A stretch of DNA of 64,000 nucleotides. Origin: Helicoverpa zea (Eukaryota; Arthropoda; Insecta; Lepidoptera; Noctuidae). Location: NCBI RefSeq assembly GCF_022581195.2, contig NC_061479.1, positions 5,704,001-5,768,000 of the forward strand. Direction: 5' to 3'. Within the stretch, counting starts at the first letter, position 1; each line of letters opens with the position of its first letter. Positions 32,911-43,886 of the stretch are shown piece by piece. The position numbers and the translations under genes are program-made. Under the pieces are notes generated by a model, which was given only the letters and a program-made list of their open reading frames with translations, was not told where the DNA came from and made no database searches.

Positions 32911-35599
32911 AATATATTTTGGTAAAAACAATTATAAAAAACACTAAAAAGAAAAAAATAAACTAAAGTTACTAATTGTGGGCATCACTATTCACTGTTC
33001 GATCTGTCAATTCAAATTTCGCGGTCAGATACACATCGGAAAAATTCATACGCGTCTTCCTCGCTCGGTGGATGAACACGAACTGAGTAAAAGGGAGTGG
33101 TTCAGAAAGGGGCGTGTATCCGAACGCGGGGTGGCTTTTTAGGCGCGCTTTTGTTAGTACCACCAATTTACGCTGACCTCTTAAAACCTTTTTTGTACAA
33201 GACTGCACGGGTCTACCTTATTTAGTCGTTTTATCGACTTACAAATTTAGTTACGACTGTTGTTACGATCTAAAATATGACTTGTTCCTCTAGAAATAAA
33301 GTTGATTTGTAGTTTCTAAAGTGTTGTAAATAAGTTTGTTAGATGATAGGTATGTGTAGGTATTCATAAGTAAGTAAAAAGGGTATAAGTATCTACTATC
33401 TTGGTTGTTTTTATCGAGTTAGTTTCTGCCCGTGGCACCGCCCGCGTTCATTGTTACAAAACCCGTTTACGATTGATACAAAACGTTTGTTTCTTTTATA
33501 ATATAAAAATGGGCGCCATATTGGTTTGGCAAAATATTGTTTTTATTTTTATTGCGAAGATTTGTTTTTGATTTCGGGCTTTTGTTTGAAAAGATTGAAA
33601 TGTTTTAGAGGTAAGCTTGTGATGTCAATCAAAATACTAATAATGGGGATATGTAGTCGAAATTGGTTTTTCTTTTGCCAATTTTAGATGTTTGATGATG
33701 AAAATAATGTCGTTGTGATTTCACTGAAAAAAGCTGCTTTTTATAATGGTATATTTTTATTTAGACTGACCTACTTTCAGGTATAGGTAATTCAAAAACA
33801 TTTGAATTGGTCATGCCAATTTTAAGTCATTTCAACATTAAAAGGAAAATCATTTATCTTCTAAATTCCTCTCACTTACGGAAAAGTCACCCGTGTTTTT
33901 TGTACGTATCAAAGAAAAAACGATAGGTATCTAACAATGTTTTAATCTAGTAGGTATATAGGTAATTTCTTCTTCTTAGATTATATATCTTGGACACCAA
34001 TGACTAACCAAAGATCAAAGAAAACATAATATTGAGGAAACCTGCACTATGAAGTCTGAAATCGCTAACCCACCTCGAGCAAAGGTGATAATTATGCACA
34101 ATACTTCTCTTTATGAAAAGAGGCCTATAGTGGGAAAGTAAAAATAAACTCCAGTAAATCGAATTTTAAACAAGTTGTAAGTATGCCCTAGATGCTACTG
34201 AAAAAATATTTTCCTGATTAATAGCCCCCTCGCTACTATGCCCTCTAATGTTGATTTAAAATTCGTCTGTCAAGTCTCTATAAAGGTTTTCTACCTTTTG
34301 GAAAAAATAGTTTCAACGCTCTTCAAACTACTTTACTATAGTACGTAATTTTTATCAAGAAAAGGGATATTTGCCCAAACAATAAAACATCTACAACGTT
34401 ATTAAATAAACTTCAAGTCCAAAACACAAGTTGGCAAGAACAGGCATTCAATTATTATCGTCTATTGCAAACGTTCGCCCTACTTCACCCCCACCCTAAC
34501 AGCTGATGCTCTCCCAATTTCCTTTCTCCCCCCAATCAAACAAAAAAAGTAAGGAAAAATCAACAATAGCACCCTTTCAAATAGACCCCAAACATTCAAA
34601 TGAGCAATTGACACCATTTTCAATTGAAAATCATATCATTTCGCGGACTCCAGACGTCTTTCTCTCTCAACGTCTGAACACCGACTGAGCGTAAAAGAAG
34701 AACGGTCATGAAACGGTGTTTTAAGAAAAAATCGTTCCAATTTCAAAATTGGCCCCGCCCCTCATTGTTATTGGCTGTTTGGGAGTCTATAACCGTTTTT
34801 GTTTCTTACATTTGAATTTGAGCTCTATTTTTTAGACGTTTAAGTGCGTATTATAGTAAAGTTTTTGGATTATAAAAAAAGATCGCATGAATTTTACTTC
34901 TTTGAGCTAAATATTAGATTTAATGAGGTAAGTCGGAACGGCTGGTTATTGCGGTTAAAGGAACTCGTAAAATATTGAATAAATAGGTTACTGTGGCTTT
35001 GGAATTGAAAAGAAATGAGATTTTCAATAGAATTTTCTGGTATTTTAAAATCAGTCCGATAGATGTTAGTAGGTAAAGTTCGAGAGTTATAGATTCTGTG
35101 CACCACTGGCTCAGTGGTTGCATAGCCGACTTCTGTGCCTGGGGTCATGGGTTTGATCGATTCCCAAGAGGACCGAAATCACTTTGGGGATATTAGAGGC
35201 TTTCGCAAAGGCACCACCTCAACCCAGTTACCCGATCAACCCGATACCCCTTGGTAAGACTGGTTGTATTAGGTACAGCCGGAACCCACTTTGATATACC
35301 CATTGGTTATTTACCTCATTTATCATCAAAAATGAGGCGTGACTTTATCATTCGCGATCATAAGACCAATTATTTGTGAAATTTTGTCAATTCTGAAAGT
35401 TCTTTCAACCCCTATACTTAATTCTCTTTCTTAAATGTTACCAACATATTTAAAGCTTTTAATATTTTGAGAAGTTAGTCAAAAATAAAAATTAGCGCAA
35501 CTCCAATTTTATATGCACTAAATGCTGCTTAAATTCACATTGTCTATGCCATGCAAGTGTTGCTACTAGCCCCCTATTGAATAATATCACCATGGAGAA

Positions 35600-36060
35600 C
35601 AAAATGACTATCGGAGCTGTCATAACGGAAAATCTCCTAAGAAAGTAGCGCGACAACATGCGGGTGTTCGGGGGACGAGGAAAGTTACTGTCTTCGCTCC
35701 TTATACGCCTTCTTTGGATCCAACCAATTTTAGGGTTCCATACACAAAGGGTAAAACGGTACCCTATTGTTTTCACTCCTCTGTCCGTCCGTCCGTCCGC
35801 CGGCCCGTCCGTCCGTCCGCCTGCCCGTCCGTCCGTCCGTCCGTCTGTCACCAGGGTGTATCTCATGAACCGTTGTAGTTTGAGAGTTGAAATTTTCACA
35901 GATGATGTATTTATATTGCCGCTATAACAACAAATACTGAAAACTAGAATAAAATAAATATTTTGGGGGTCTCACATACAATAAACGTGATTTTCAATAA
36001 TGGGACGGAACCCTTCGTGCGCTTGTCTAACTCGGACTTGGCCGGTTTTTTGTAAAACCA
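35600..36060 (-). mobile_element. Repeat element with TCCG minisatellite
   Basis: Conserved repeat text GGGTAAAACGGTACCCTATT is followed by a long CCGT/TCCG tract (35780-35850), then CACCAGGGTGTATCTCATGA and a CTTGGCCGGTTTTTTGTA end. Diverged relatives lacking the long tract occur at about 250-350, 14880-14930, 20430-20530 and 51265-51480. The left 110 bp is a different repeat shared with 26880-27010. Confidence 0.6.
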
Positions 36061-37028
36061 AAAATCGTTGACAGATGTCCCAAAGAACCCTAACGCCTCG
36101 TTAGTTCACTTGTAACTTGTCGTACACTGTACGTATATGACCTAATAGATGGCGCATGACCTACCTGCATTATGGTATCTCCGCTCATCTCTACTCCGTG
36201 AATATTACGAACAATAGACTACAGTCCCCTTATTTAATATTATTTAAATCTAAACGATATATTTATGCAATAACAATGATTAGACACGGCCAGTTGTGAA
36301 AGGGTTGTCATAATAACGCTTTGTGAGTTTCAAAAGTCAGTTTTTTTTAATGTATCTATTGTTGAGAACTAGGTACCTAATTGATTTATTTTTTTGGTGT
36401 TTAGTAGCTCGTTAGTGGAAATAGTGTGATAATTAGATTGGAGATTTTAATGATTTTTTGGATACTTTAATTCTTCCATGGAGTTTCTTGCCCGTTCTTC
36501 TCCATAGGAAGCTACTTTTGTAATGGGCAACTAGAATCAACCTTATTTATATTTTTTGACATTTATAAGTGCTTGTAAAGGCCTAAATGAAATAAATTAT
36601 TTGACTTTGACTTCATGTTTGAATAGTTTTCCACAGTCTTTAGATTTCTTCATTCGTGCCATTAAATAGGTATGCAAATGAGTAGGTTGCTTATCATTTA
36701 AAATAAGTCATAGTGGGCCAGTGGTTGAAGCAACAGCCTCTCAAATGAGTGTGCGGGTTTGAATACAGATCAGACAAGTAGGTACATAGCAATGTAACTT
36801 TTAGCTCTGATAGATAAGTGTGTCAGGCCTCTGTTGAATTCATCGCGTTTATATCCGACAGGTGTTCGTTCGCCAGTAAATAAGTAAGTACCCAATAGTA
36901 GATAGGTACCTATTTAAACAGCTACCGTAAAATACTGAAAACAGAACGAAAAGACGTAAGCACCTAATTAATGCCTATTTTGAAACTACCCACAATGTTT
37001 AGTACCTGTAACTGTAGTAAGTACCTAA

Positions 37029-37468
37029 CGCGGTGTCCTGCGTGAGCGACGAACGCGACGCTGCGAACACGACGAACGCGATCAACTCAACGGCATGCCC
37101 TACATGCGGCCTATGTGACAGTCTGCGCTAAGATGCGACGTAACGCGCACTTGTTTTGAGGGCGACCAGACGCGACACCACGAACTATTCAGAAGCGTTG
37201 ATCGCCGCAGTGCGTGAATAAAAATTGTTGTGGGCGACAAACATAAACGTTATAGAAATCTTTTATTAGTACAAAGAACTTGAAAGAATGTTGCTGTCTG
37301 TACTTTAAATATAAACTTCCAAGCAAAATTGTACTGTACTTCTCCATGATTTGACAAGTAATGACCAAAATCACGTAGGACATTTGTCGCGTATAGCATC
37401 GCGTCGCGTTACGTCGCGTCGTGTTGCGTCGCATCGCGTCGTGTTCGTCGCTCACGCAGGACACCGCG
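37029..37468. mobile_element. 440-bp Harbinger-like MITE with TAA target duplication
   Basis: Terminal inverted repeats begin CGCGGTGTCCTGCGTGAGCG and match at 31 of 32 positions. TAA flanks both sides (37026-37028, 37469-37471), as expected for PIF/Harbinger elements. The interior is rich in CGCGTCGC-type motifs near the ends, with no transposase. Confidence 0.85.
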
Positions 37469-38086
37469 TAACTGTAGCGGCCGCGTGCACCTTCTTGTAC
37501 CTATGTAGGAACTTATTTTAGAACAAGTGGCTTTCTCATTGTTTCAATCGAATTGTATACATACTGAAAATTTACATCTTAAACCATAAGAAACATTCTC
37601 TAGCTTCACGTAAATAAATCACACAAATGAATGTAACTCATAACAAAAATTTATATAAATTTTATTGAACGCATGCTATTGACACGCATTTTGGCGGCAA
37701 AGGGCACGCGCCGCCATCTTTTCACAAATCCGTCACGCTCCCCGTTCATTCGTCACGGCGAATTAGAATGATCATAATTATATTTTATTTTGGTATTTAT
37801 TACGATTTAGACAAACTAATGGCGGATTTTACGCTTTGGTTTATTATTTAAATGTGTTATGCCGATTTTGGTAGATTTTAAACCGGTTTTCGGTGACAAA
37901 TTAGACGGGCGATTTGAAAATTCAAAGGGTTGTTTTTTATGCTCGTCAAAACAAAAGTCTGAGAACAGAAAATTGTTTTATTCAACTTATTTTCTTCATT
38001 CTTGATATGCAGATTAACGAATGCACCAAACTTTATCTACTTATTTTCCATACCTAATTATCAGCCATCAGGATAAAACAAAACTG

Positions 38087-38325
38087 TGTTTGGATGACAC
38101 GTTAAACTGTAGGTCCTGAATCTCATTGAACATCCGTGGCAGTCGTTACGGGTAGTCAGAAGCCAGTAGGTAAGTCTGACACCAAGGGGTATTGGGTTGC
38201 CCGTTTTAGTGGGTTGAGGTCAGATGGGCAGTCGCTCCTAGTAATAACTGGTACCCAGCTGCATCCCGTAGACTGGAAGCCGACCCCAACATAGTTGGGA
38301 AAAGGCTCGGGATATGATGATGATA
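38087..38325 (+). mobile_element. SINE (type A), headless
   Basis: Body and tail ending GCCGACCCCAACATAGTTGG, then AAAAGGCTCGGGATATGATG. The head is absent. A separate diverged tRNA-like head lies at 36710-36835. Confidence 0.82.
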
Positions 38326-39099
38326 ATAAAGATTAAAAAAAAAATTACACAACATTCTCAAAGAAAGTCCCATCAATCCAGAACGGTTTAACTAATTCAA
38401 CTGTACCAAGTCTAAGATTTCACTTTTAAAATAATTTGCTTAAGGCATAAAACACGAACTTAACTAAATGCTTGAACATGAATACTAGCGACATCTGTTG
38501 TCGAGTAGCAGTACATTTAACAAAGGTAAGTTTGCCACCACTCCCTAGATGGCGCTATTACACATTGACGATCATCACGCATCCCAAAATAATTATGACT
38601 TTGGAAGGTTGTTATTAAGACTTCGGAAAGTCGTTTAGGCTTCGATCACACTCTGGCATTCCAAATGACAATATTATTTTATTATAACTTTGAAAACTTT
38701 TTATTTTGCATACATACATAGTAACATTTTCTTATATCGCTTATTTCCTCTCATTATGTTGTTATCAATTTATACTGGTCAGTATCTGGAGTTTGTCATC
38801 TCGGAACCTTCGCAAATAAATGCATTTTGTTTCATCTTTCTTTCTAACTTATAAGTCACCAAGTTCCAGCGTTGCCTATTAACGTGATTATTCGCGCGAG
38901 TTACAGCGGCCCTGGTACATAAAGGGCTGAAGAAGGAACATGATGGGTTTTAGTCAGTAAGAGTCTAGACACTCCCTCACGCTGCACCCTCACCAGGAGC
39001 CGTCATTTGATGACCTCCCACCAAAAATCGCAAAATACCAGGGTAAAAACACCAATTTACACACACAAAATAAAACACGAAAAATAATTGAAACAAGCA

Positions 39100-39105
39100 T
39101 TTATT
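39100..39105 (-). terminator. Candidate distal polyadenylation signal
   Basis: AATAAA on the minus strand followed within 20-45 nt by a GT-rich stretch (39061-39079, CGTGTTTTATTTTGTGTGT). It could end a very long wee1 3' UTR. A nearer AATAAA is at 43216-43221, but without a clear GT-rich element. Confidence 0.3.
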
Positions 39106-40689
39106 ACATTATCAATAAGCAAATATACATACATTACAAGCCCACACCTAGCTTTGGCGTCCAACAAACAATTTCGAGTCATATTTACAAAAAAACGGAA
39201 AACAGAATTTTGGTACAAGCACTCAACTTCATACTCAACTGCGAAAAAGTTCATATTTTTACAAAATATTAAGTTACATACGGTTTCAGTAAAAAATCCG
39301 ACAAAAAAAAACACTGAAAAATTACACATTTAATTAAAAAATCAGTTAACTTGTATTGATTAAACAAAAAAAATATTTTAACTATGAAAATCTTGAAAAT
39401 GGGGTTAGTAAGCCTTTTTCAAGAAATAAAAGTCAAAATAAGTCGGATTTTCTGCATCAACCATAGACAAAAAACAACATGATGGTGTTCGCAGCCGAGC
39501 TATACTACAGACAAAAAAAAGAAGAATGAGATCGAACTAAGATTAAATATTAACAAACCCACCATGTGGGTAAGTTTTTTGATTTATTATAAATTATTTA
39601 AAATTACACGGACGACGTATTGTCCCTTCACCCTAATATTTTTAAGACTTTTATTACATAGTTATATTTTTTTCTTTAGTGAAAATGCACTATTGCAAAT
39701 GTTTGACAGACACAGAATAATTTGGCTAAAAAAACCATTTTAGGAAATAGAATTTACCAAATTATTTTTGAACATATAAATAAATTACTAAAATGGGCTT
39801 CAATTTTTATGACTAACGCCAAGTTTTACTTTTTACTGGTAAAGTGTTAATTAGTTATCTGATAGTTAAAACTATCCGCCAGATAAAGACTGCTTATAAT
39901 TTCTGCCAAATATTGCTATCCGAGACCTGTGAAACCAAAAGTTTTAGTTTATCTGTCAGATAGCCTATTTGACACTTTATCAGTAGCCGCTAAAACTGGC
40001 CATATTATGGTATTTTATATGGAATTAGAGCAAATAAGTTTATTTTAATATAGCCTGGGTAAAATATAACTACATAACAAAAATATTTTGAACAGACAAA
40101 GATTCCTTCGCAAAACTATACTTTCAGAAACAAAAATCAATTGTCAGAAATATATTTTGACAGCAAATTTTTTATACCAAAAAATATAGTCAACCTTGGA
40201 AAATTTGCCTTTTTTTAACTTAAACATTATAAAGAAAGTTTATTTTTAATAGTTTTTTTTTTAATATAATTAAGTCATAGATACTATGGTATTTTGTCTA
40301 CCAACTTTTTTTGTAGAAGACAAAAAAATTATGACTTTGTGTTACGAATAAAATAGTTTTGATTGAAAAGGGTTTTAAATACATTCAAAAACATAAATGA
40401 AAAAGTATATTTTGTGAGTACGATTGAGATTTGTTTTATTTTTAGCCGACTTCCCAAAAAGGAGGTGGTTCTCAATTCGTCGGGATTTGAATAATTGAAC
40501 AATAAATATTATTACAAGTAAAAAACAAAGTTATGTAAAACACAATATTATGTACAAAATATTGTTTTTATAACTTGGATTTTATGTGTCTATTAATCTA
40601 TACTATCTTTACTGATATTATAAATACGAAAGTTGCTAAGTCTGTCGGGTTTTCTCGCATAAACTAGTGAACTGTTTTAAATATATTTT

Positions 40690-40925
40690 TGTACAATGAT
40701 AGGAGAGCAGATGGCCGATGGGGCCGTAAAGTGCTGGAGTGGAGACCACGGACTAGCAAGCGCAGCGTAGGACGTCAACCAACGAGGTTGACAGACAACC
40801 TTATAAAGGTCGTCGGAAGACGCTGGATGCAGGTCGCCTCCAACAGGTATCTGTGGAGATCTAAGGGGGAGGCCTATGTTCAGCAGTGGACGTCCTATGG
40901 CTGAGATGATGATGATGATGATGAT
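40690..40925 (+). mobile_element. LINE 3' end encoding the EAYVQQWTSYG tail
   Basis: The open frame reads DGRWGRKVLEWRPRTSKRSV, then RLTDNLIKVVGRRWMQVASN, then WRSKGEAYVQQWTSYG and stop at 40902-40904. This is the C-terminus of a non-LTR reverse transcriptase seen throughout insects. The short 3' end (CAGCAGTGGACGTCCTATGG) is followed by an ATG triplet tail. It is 5'-truncated. Confidence 0.85.
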
Positions 40926-41367
40926 AGGAGAACAACATAGACCACTTTTATTAGTTTACGGGACTGGGACGGGATGCGGGTTAGATTACCGGCTGAAGCT
41001 AATTTTCAAAATAAAGCAAAAAATATCAAATCTCAACCGTACCCACTAACAAAAATTTTGAGAGAACCAACTTAAAAGGTAATAATTCTTAAAGTGTATG
41101 TTAATTACAATATAGAACTATAAATTAAATGCCTAGGCGATTCCCTAAAGCGATTACTTGGCAACTGTATATTGTGGAATCTATACCAATATTTATAAAA
41201 AAATTGTGCATTGCAATCTATGGATTTACTGAACCGATTATGGAAATTCTTTTACCAATATGAAGGTCATAGATAAAAAAAGTAGTTCCCTCGGGTAATC
41301 AATAAAACGGCTGAAGCTACTGAGATGTAATTTGGCACACAGCTAGGTGATACTTTGGGAACAGACA

Positions 41368-41581
41368 TCCTAACTAATATTATAAATGCGAAAGTAACTC
41401 TGTCTGTCTGTTACGCTTTCACGTCTAAACCACTGAACTGATTTTAATAAAATTTGGTACAGAGATAGAGTTGACCTTGGGAAAGGACATAGGATAGTTT
41501 TTATCCTGGACTTTTGAAGAATTCTCTTGGAAACGCGATATAACCTAACTCTACGCAGGCGAAGCCGTGGGCTGAAGCTAG
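41368..41581 (+). mobile_element. Helitron-like non-autonomous element
   Basis: It starts TCCTAACTAATATTATAAAT and ends CGAAGCCGTGG..AAGCTAG with no inverted repeats, matching the Helitron pattern of 5' TC, a short 3' hairpin (GGCGAAGCCG) and terminal CTAG. Very similar to 63033-63246. Confidence 0.8.
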
Positions 41582-42513
41582 GCTATATTTTAGGCAGTTA
41601 TTTCTAAACAATGCGGGTGAAGTTTTTTTTTGAAAATACAGATTCCACAAGACACAATTTCCAAATTCGCTTACATTAAATGAATGATTAACTTAGAATT
41701 AATAATAATAATTTTATACACCTATTTTACAAGTTATTATTTACGTTTTATTCTGATATAAATATTATTACATTTTTATTTATTATATTTCGTTTTTTAT
41801 TATTCAACGTAATGATTAGAAGCTGCCTTATATAGTAATAATTTTTGAGACATCGCGATAAAACAATATTGAACTTTGTTCGACTGCGCGGAATTGAGTT
41901 CGTATTTTTGTTATTAAGTATCTTAATTCAGAGTAAAGTATTCTTCATAAATGTTCATATTGAAGTTTTAGATATTAATTTTCCAGCGTAATCTAAAAAT
42001 TGGTAAAAATAATAATTTTGAAAACTATGAGGCGAATGTCTCAAAAAAACCTTAAAAACTAAATACATTACTTTTTTTCCAAATTATATCACAAAGAACG
42101 CAATGGAAGATACAATGTTATTTAAAGGACAATTTTTTCCCAAATTATTTATTATTTTTATTTTATTTATACAAGTTTTTTTTTTCTAATATTTTAAATT
42201 CGATAGGAAAGCACTTAATAATCACAATTGTTTGAAAGGCACTCGATCTCCTATATATTATAAATTATAGTTAGTGCAAAAAGACTGCGATAATTTTTGA
42301 CGAAAATTTCAATCTCTCTGTCAAAAAATTACATCGTTGCCAAAATCTATGTAATTTCTATCAAATTCTAATCAATTCACCAGTATAATTTAACATGGCT
42401 TTAGTGGAAGATGAAAAACTGGTCTAAATTCTGTAATTCTTAAGATATTTGTCAAATACCTTATATACTTGTCAAACATTTGACACATTCATCAAATATT
42501 TGACATTTTCATC

Positions 42514-42729
42514 AAACATTTGAAATATTCATCAAATGTTTGAAATTATACCCAACATTTCTGCCGATTTTAAATTACTACTACTAATTGTCTTTCTTGA
42601 TAAATCTAACGCTGAAATATTTTCTCAAATTGGACTAAGTAAAATCGGCAGAAATGTTGGGTATAATTTCAAACATTTGAAATATTCATCAAATGTTTGA
42701 AATTATACCCAACATTTCTGCCGATTTTA
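42514..42729. repeat. Large foldback: perfect 41-bp stem with 8-nt loop plus extra arm
   Basis: Arms 42640-42680 and 42689-42729 are perfect reverse complements around AATATTCA. A further copy of the right half and loop lies at 42514-42572, so the left arm could pair with either. The spacer holds a Helitron-like fragment (42596-42637). It lies about 1 kb downstream of the wee1 stop. Confidence 0.93.
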
Positions 42730-43533
42730 CTTTAAAAAATATTATCGTATCTCGCAGCCATTTGCAAAAATTAAGTATAGTGTTATGAAACTACGATTTT
42801 AAAATTTCGACTTCGAATCAAAGTCGAATTGTGTTGTGAAGTCGCTTAAATGTAGAAAAAATATTAATAAGTATATGTTTAGGGCAACATTTAAAGGTAT
42901 TAGGCAAAGTATAGTAAAAATATATTATGTAGATATCATATGTTAGTCAAAATCAGTATGTTTTAATTTATGAAAATCTATACTATTTATGTGAATAGTA
43001 TTTTTTTCACATACTACAGATAAAATATGTGATCACCTGGTCAAAAAATCAAAATGGTACCTAAAAAATTATGGAACAAAAATTAACTTTCTTCTTAATA
43101 TAGACGCGACAGTAATTATTATTAAAAATCATATTTACTGGACAAAGATTAATATTATAGACGCGACATTTTCCACTTAATATATTAAGTTGATAATAAT
43201 AAATAGGACTGGCCTTTTATTAGTTAAAACAACTTCATTTTTAACCGTAATTTCGTATAAAGTAAACATAAAAAATGGACTAAGAGTTAAAATTTTGAAA
43301 ATGACAAAGTTATGTATGGATGTTTGTTATTTTTTCACGCAAAAACTATTGAATGGAATTCGATAAAACTTAGCAGTAATATAGCTACATATCAGAATAA
43401 CACATAGGCTACTTTTTATCCCGATGCACGAAGAAGTTCCCTCACAAAGCGGGCGAAACCGCTAGCGGAAACTAGCAGTATATTATTAAGAATATTTCTT
43501 AGCCCATTTTTTAAGCTTACAACATACGAAACC

Positions 43534-43650
43534 CATTTTGACATTACCGTCAAAACGTCAACACATTTTGACATCACTGTCAATAATGTCATCACATTTT
43601 GACATTACCGTCAAAACGTCATCTCACTTTGACATAAACGGACATGGATT
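43534..43650. repeat. Four ~30-bp units with TTTTGAC...GTCAAAA hairpins after wee1 stop
   Basis: CATTTTGACATTACCGTCAA-type units begin at 43534, 43564, 43595 and 43625. Two keep perfect 7-bp inverted arms and the others are diverged. They start 59 bp past the stop codon, so they would be in the wee1 3' UTR. Confidence 0.85.
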
Positions 43651-43708
43651 AAGAAAATCTCCATAGAGGCGACATTTGAAAAAACTACAAACTTTTTAGA
43701 GAAATATA

Positions 43709-43886
43709 TTATACCTTTTTCGTTCTTCTGAAAGTCCGGTCTATTCTAATGGGCGATGTTACTGATTGTATCATTTCGGCAATGTGTGTGTCTACTCGAG
43801 GCTTCTGCAGTCTTTTCGCGGATCGAGTGCGAAATTTCGCTGATTCCTGATTAGCTACTAAGTTCGGCGTTAACGATTTTATGCAT
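43709..43886 (-). CDS. wee1: wee1 coding exon 11, C-terminus and stop
   Basis: It completes the split Arg codon, continues CIKSLTPNLVANQE and a basic tail (RTRSAKRLQKPR), and ends RRTKKV with TAA at 43709-43711. The acceptor is TTGTTACAG. Less conserved, but the phase is correct and the length matches the variable tail of Wee1. Confidence 0.88.

Larger units (their letters stand above)
32911..43708. other. Region between Dbx and wee1, including wee1 3' flank
   Basis: No protein-coding exon can be supported. Left to right: the Dbx upstream region (32911-34900, few repeats), a TCCG-rich repeat element (35600-36060), a SINE head (36710-36835), a Harbinger-like MITE (37029-37468), a SINE (38087-38325), a repeat copy (38886-39025), an AT-rich repeat-poor stretch (39060-40600), a LINE end (40690-40925), a Helitron-like element (41368-41581), a large palindrome (42514-42729) and short TTTTGAC repeats (43534-43650). 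Confidence 0.55.

Noticed and set aside
35492..35899. 135-codon minus-strand open frame
   Set aside because: Its repetitive Asp/Gly/Arg part is the translation of the TCCG minisatellite, and the rest is repeat sequence.
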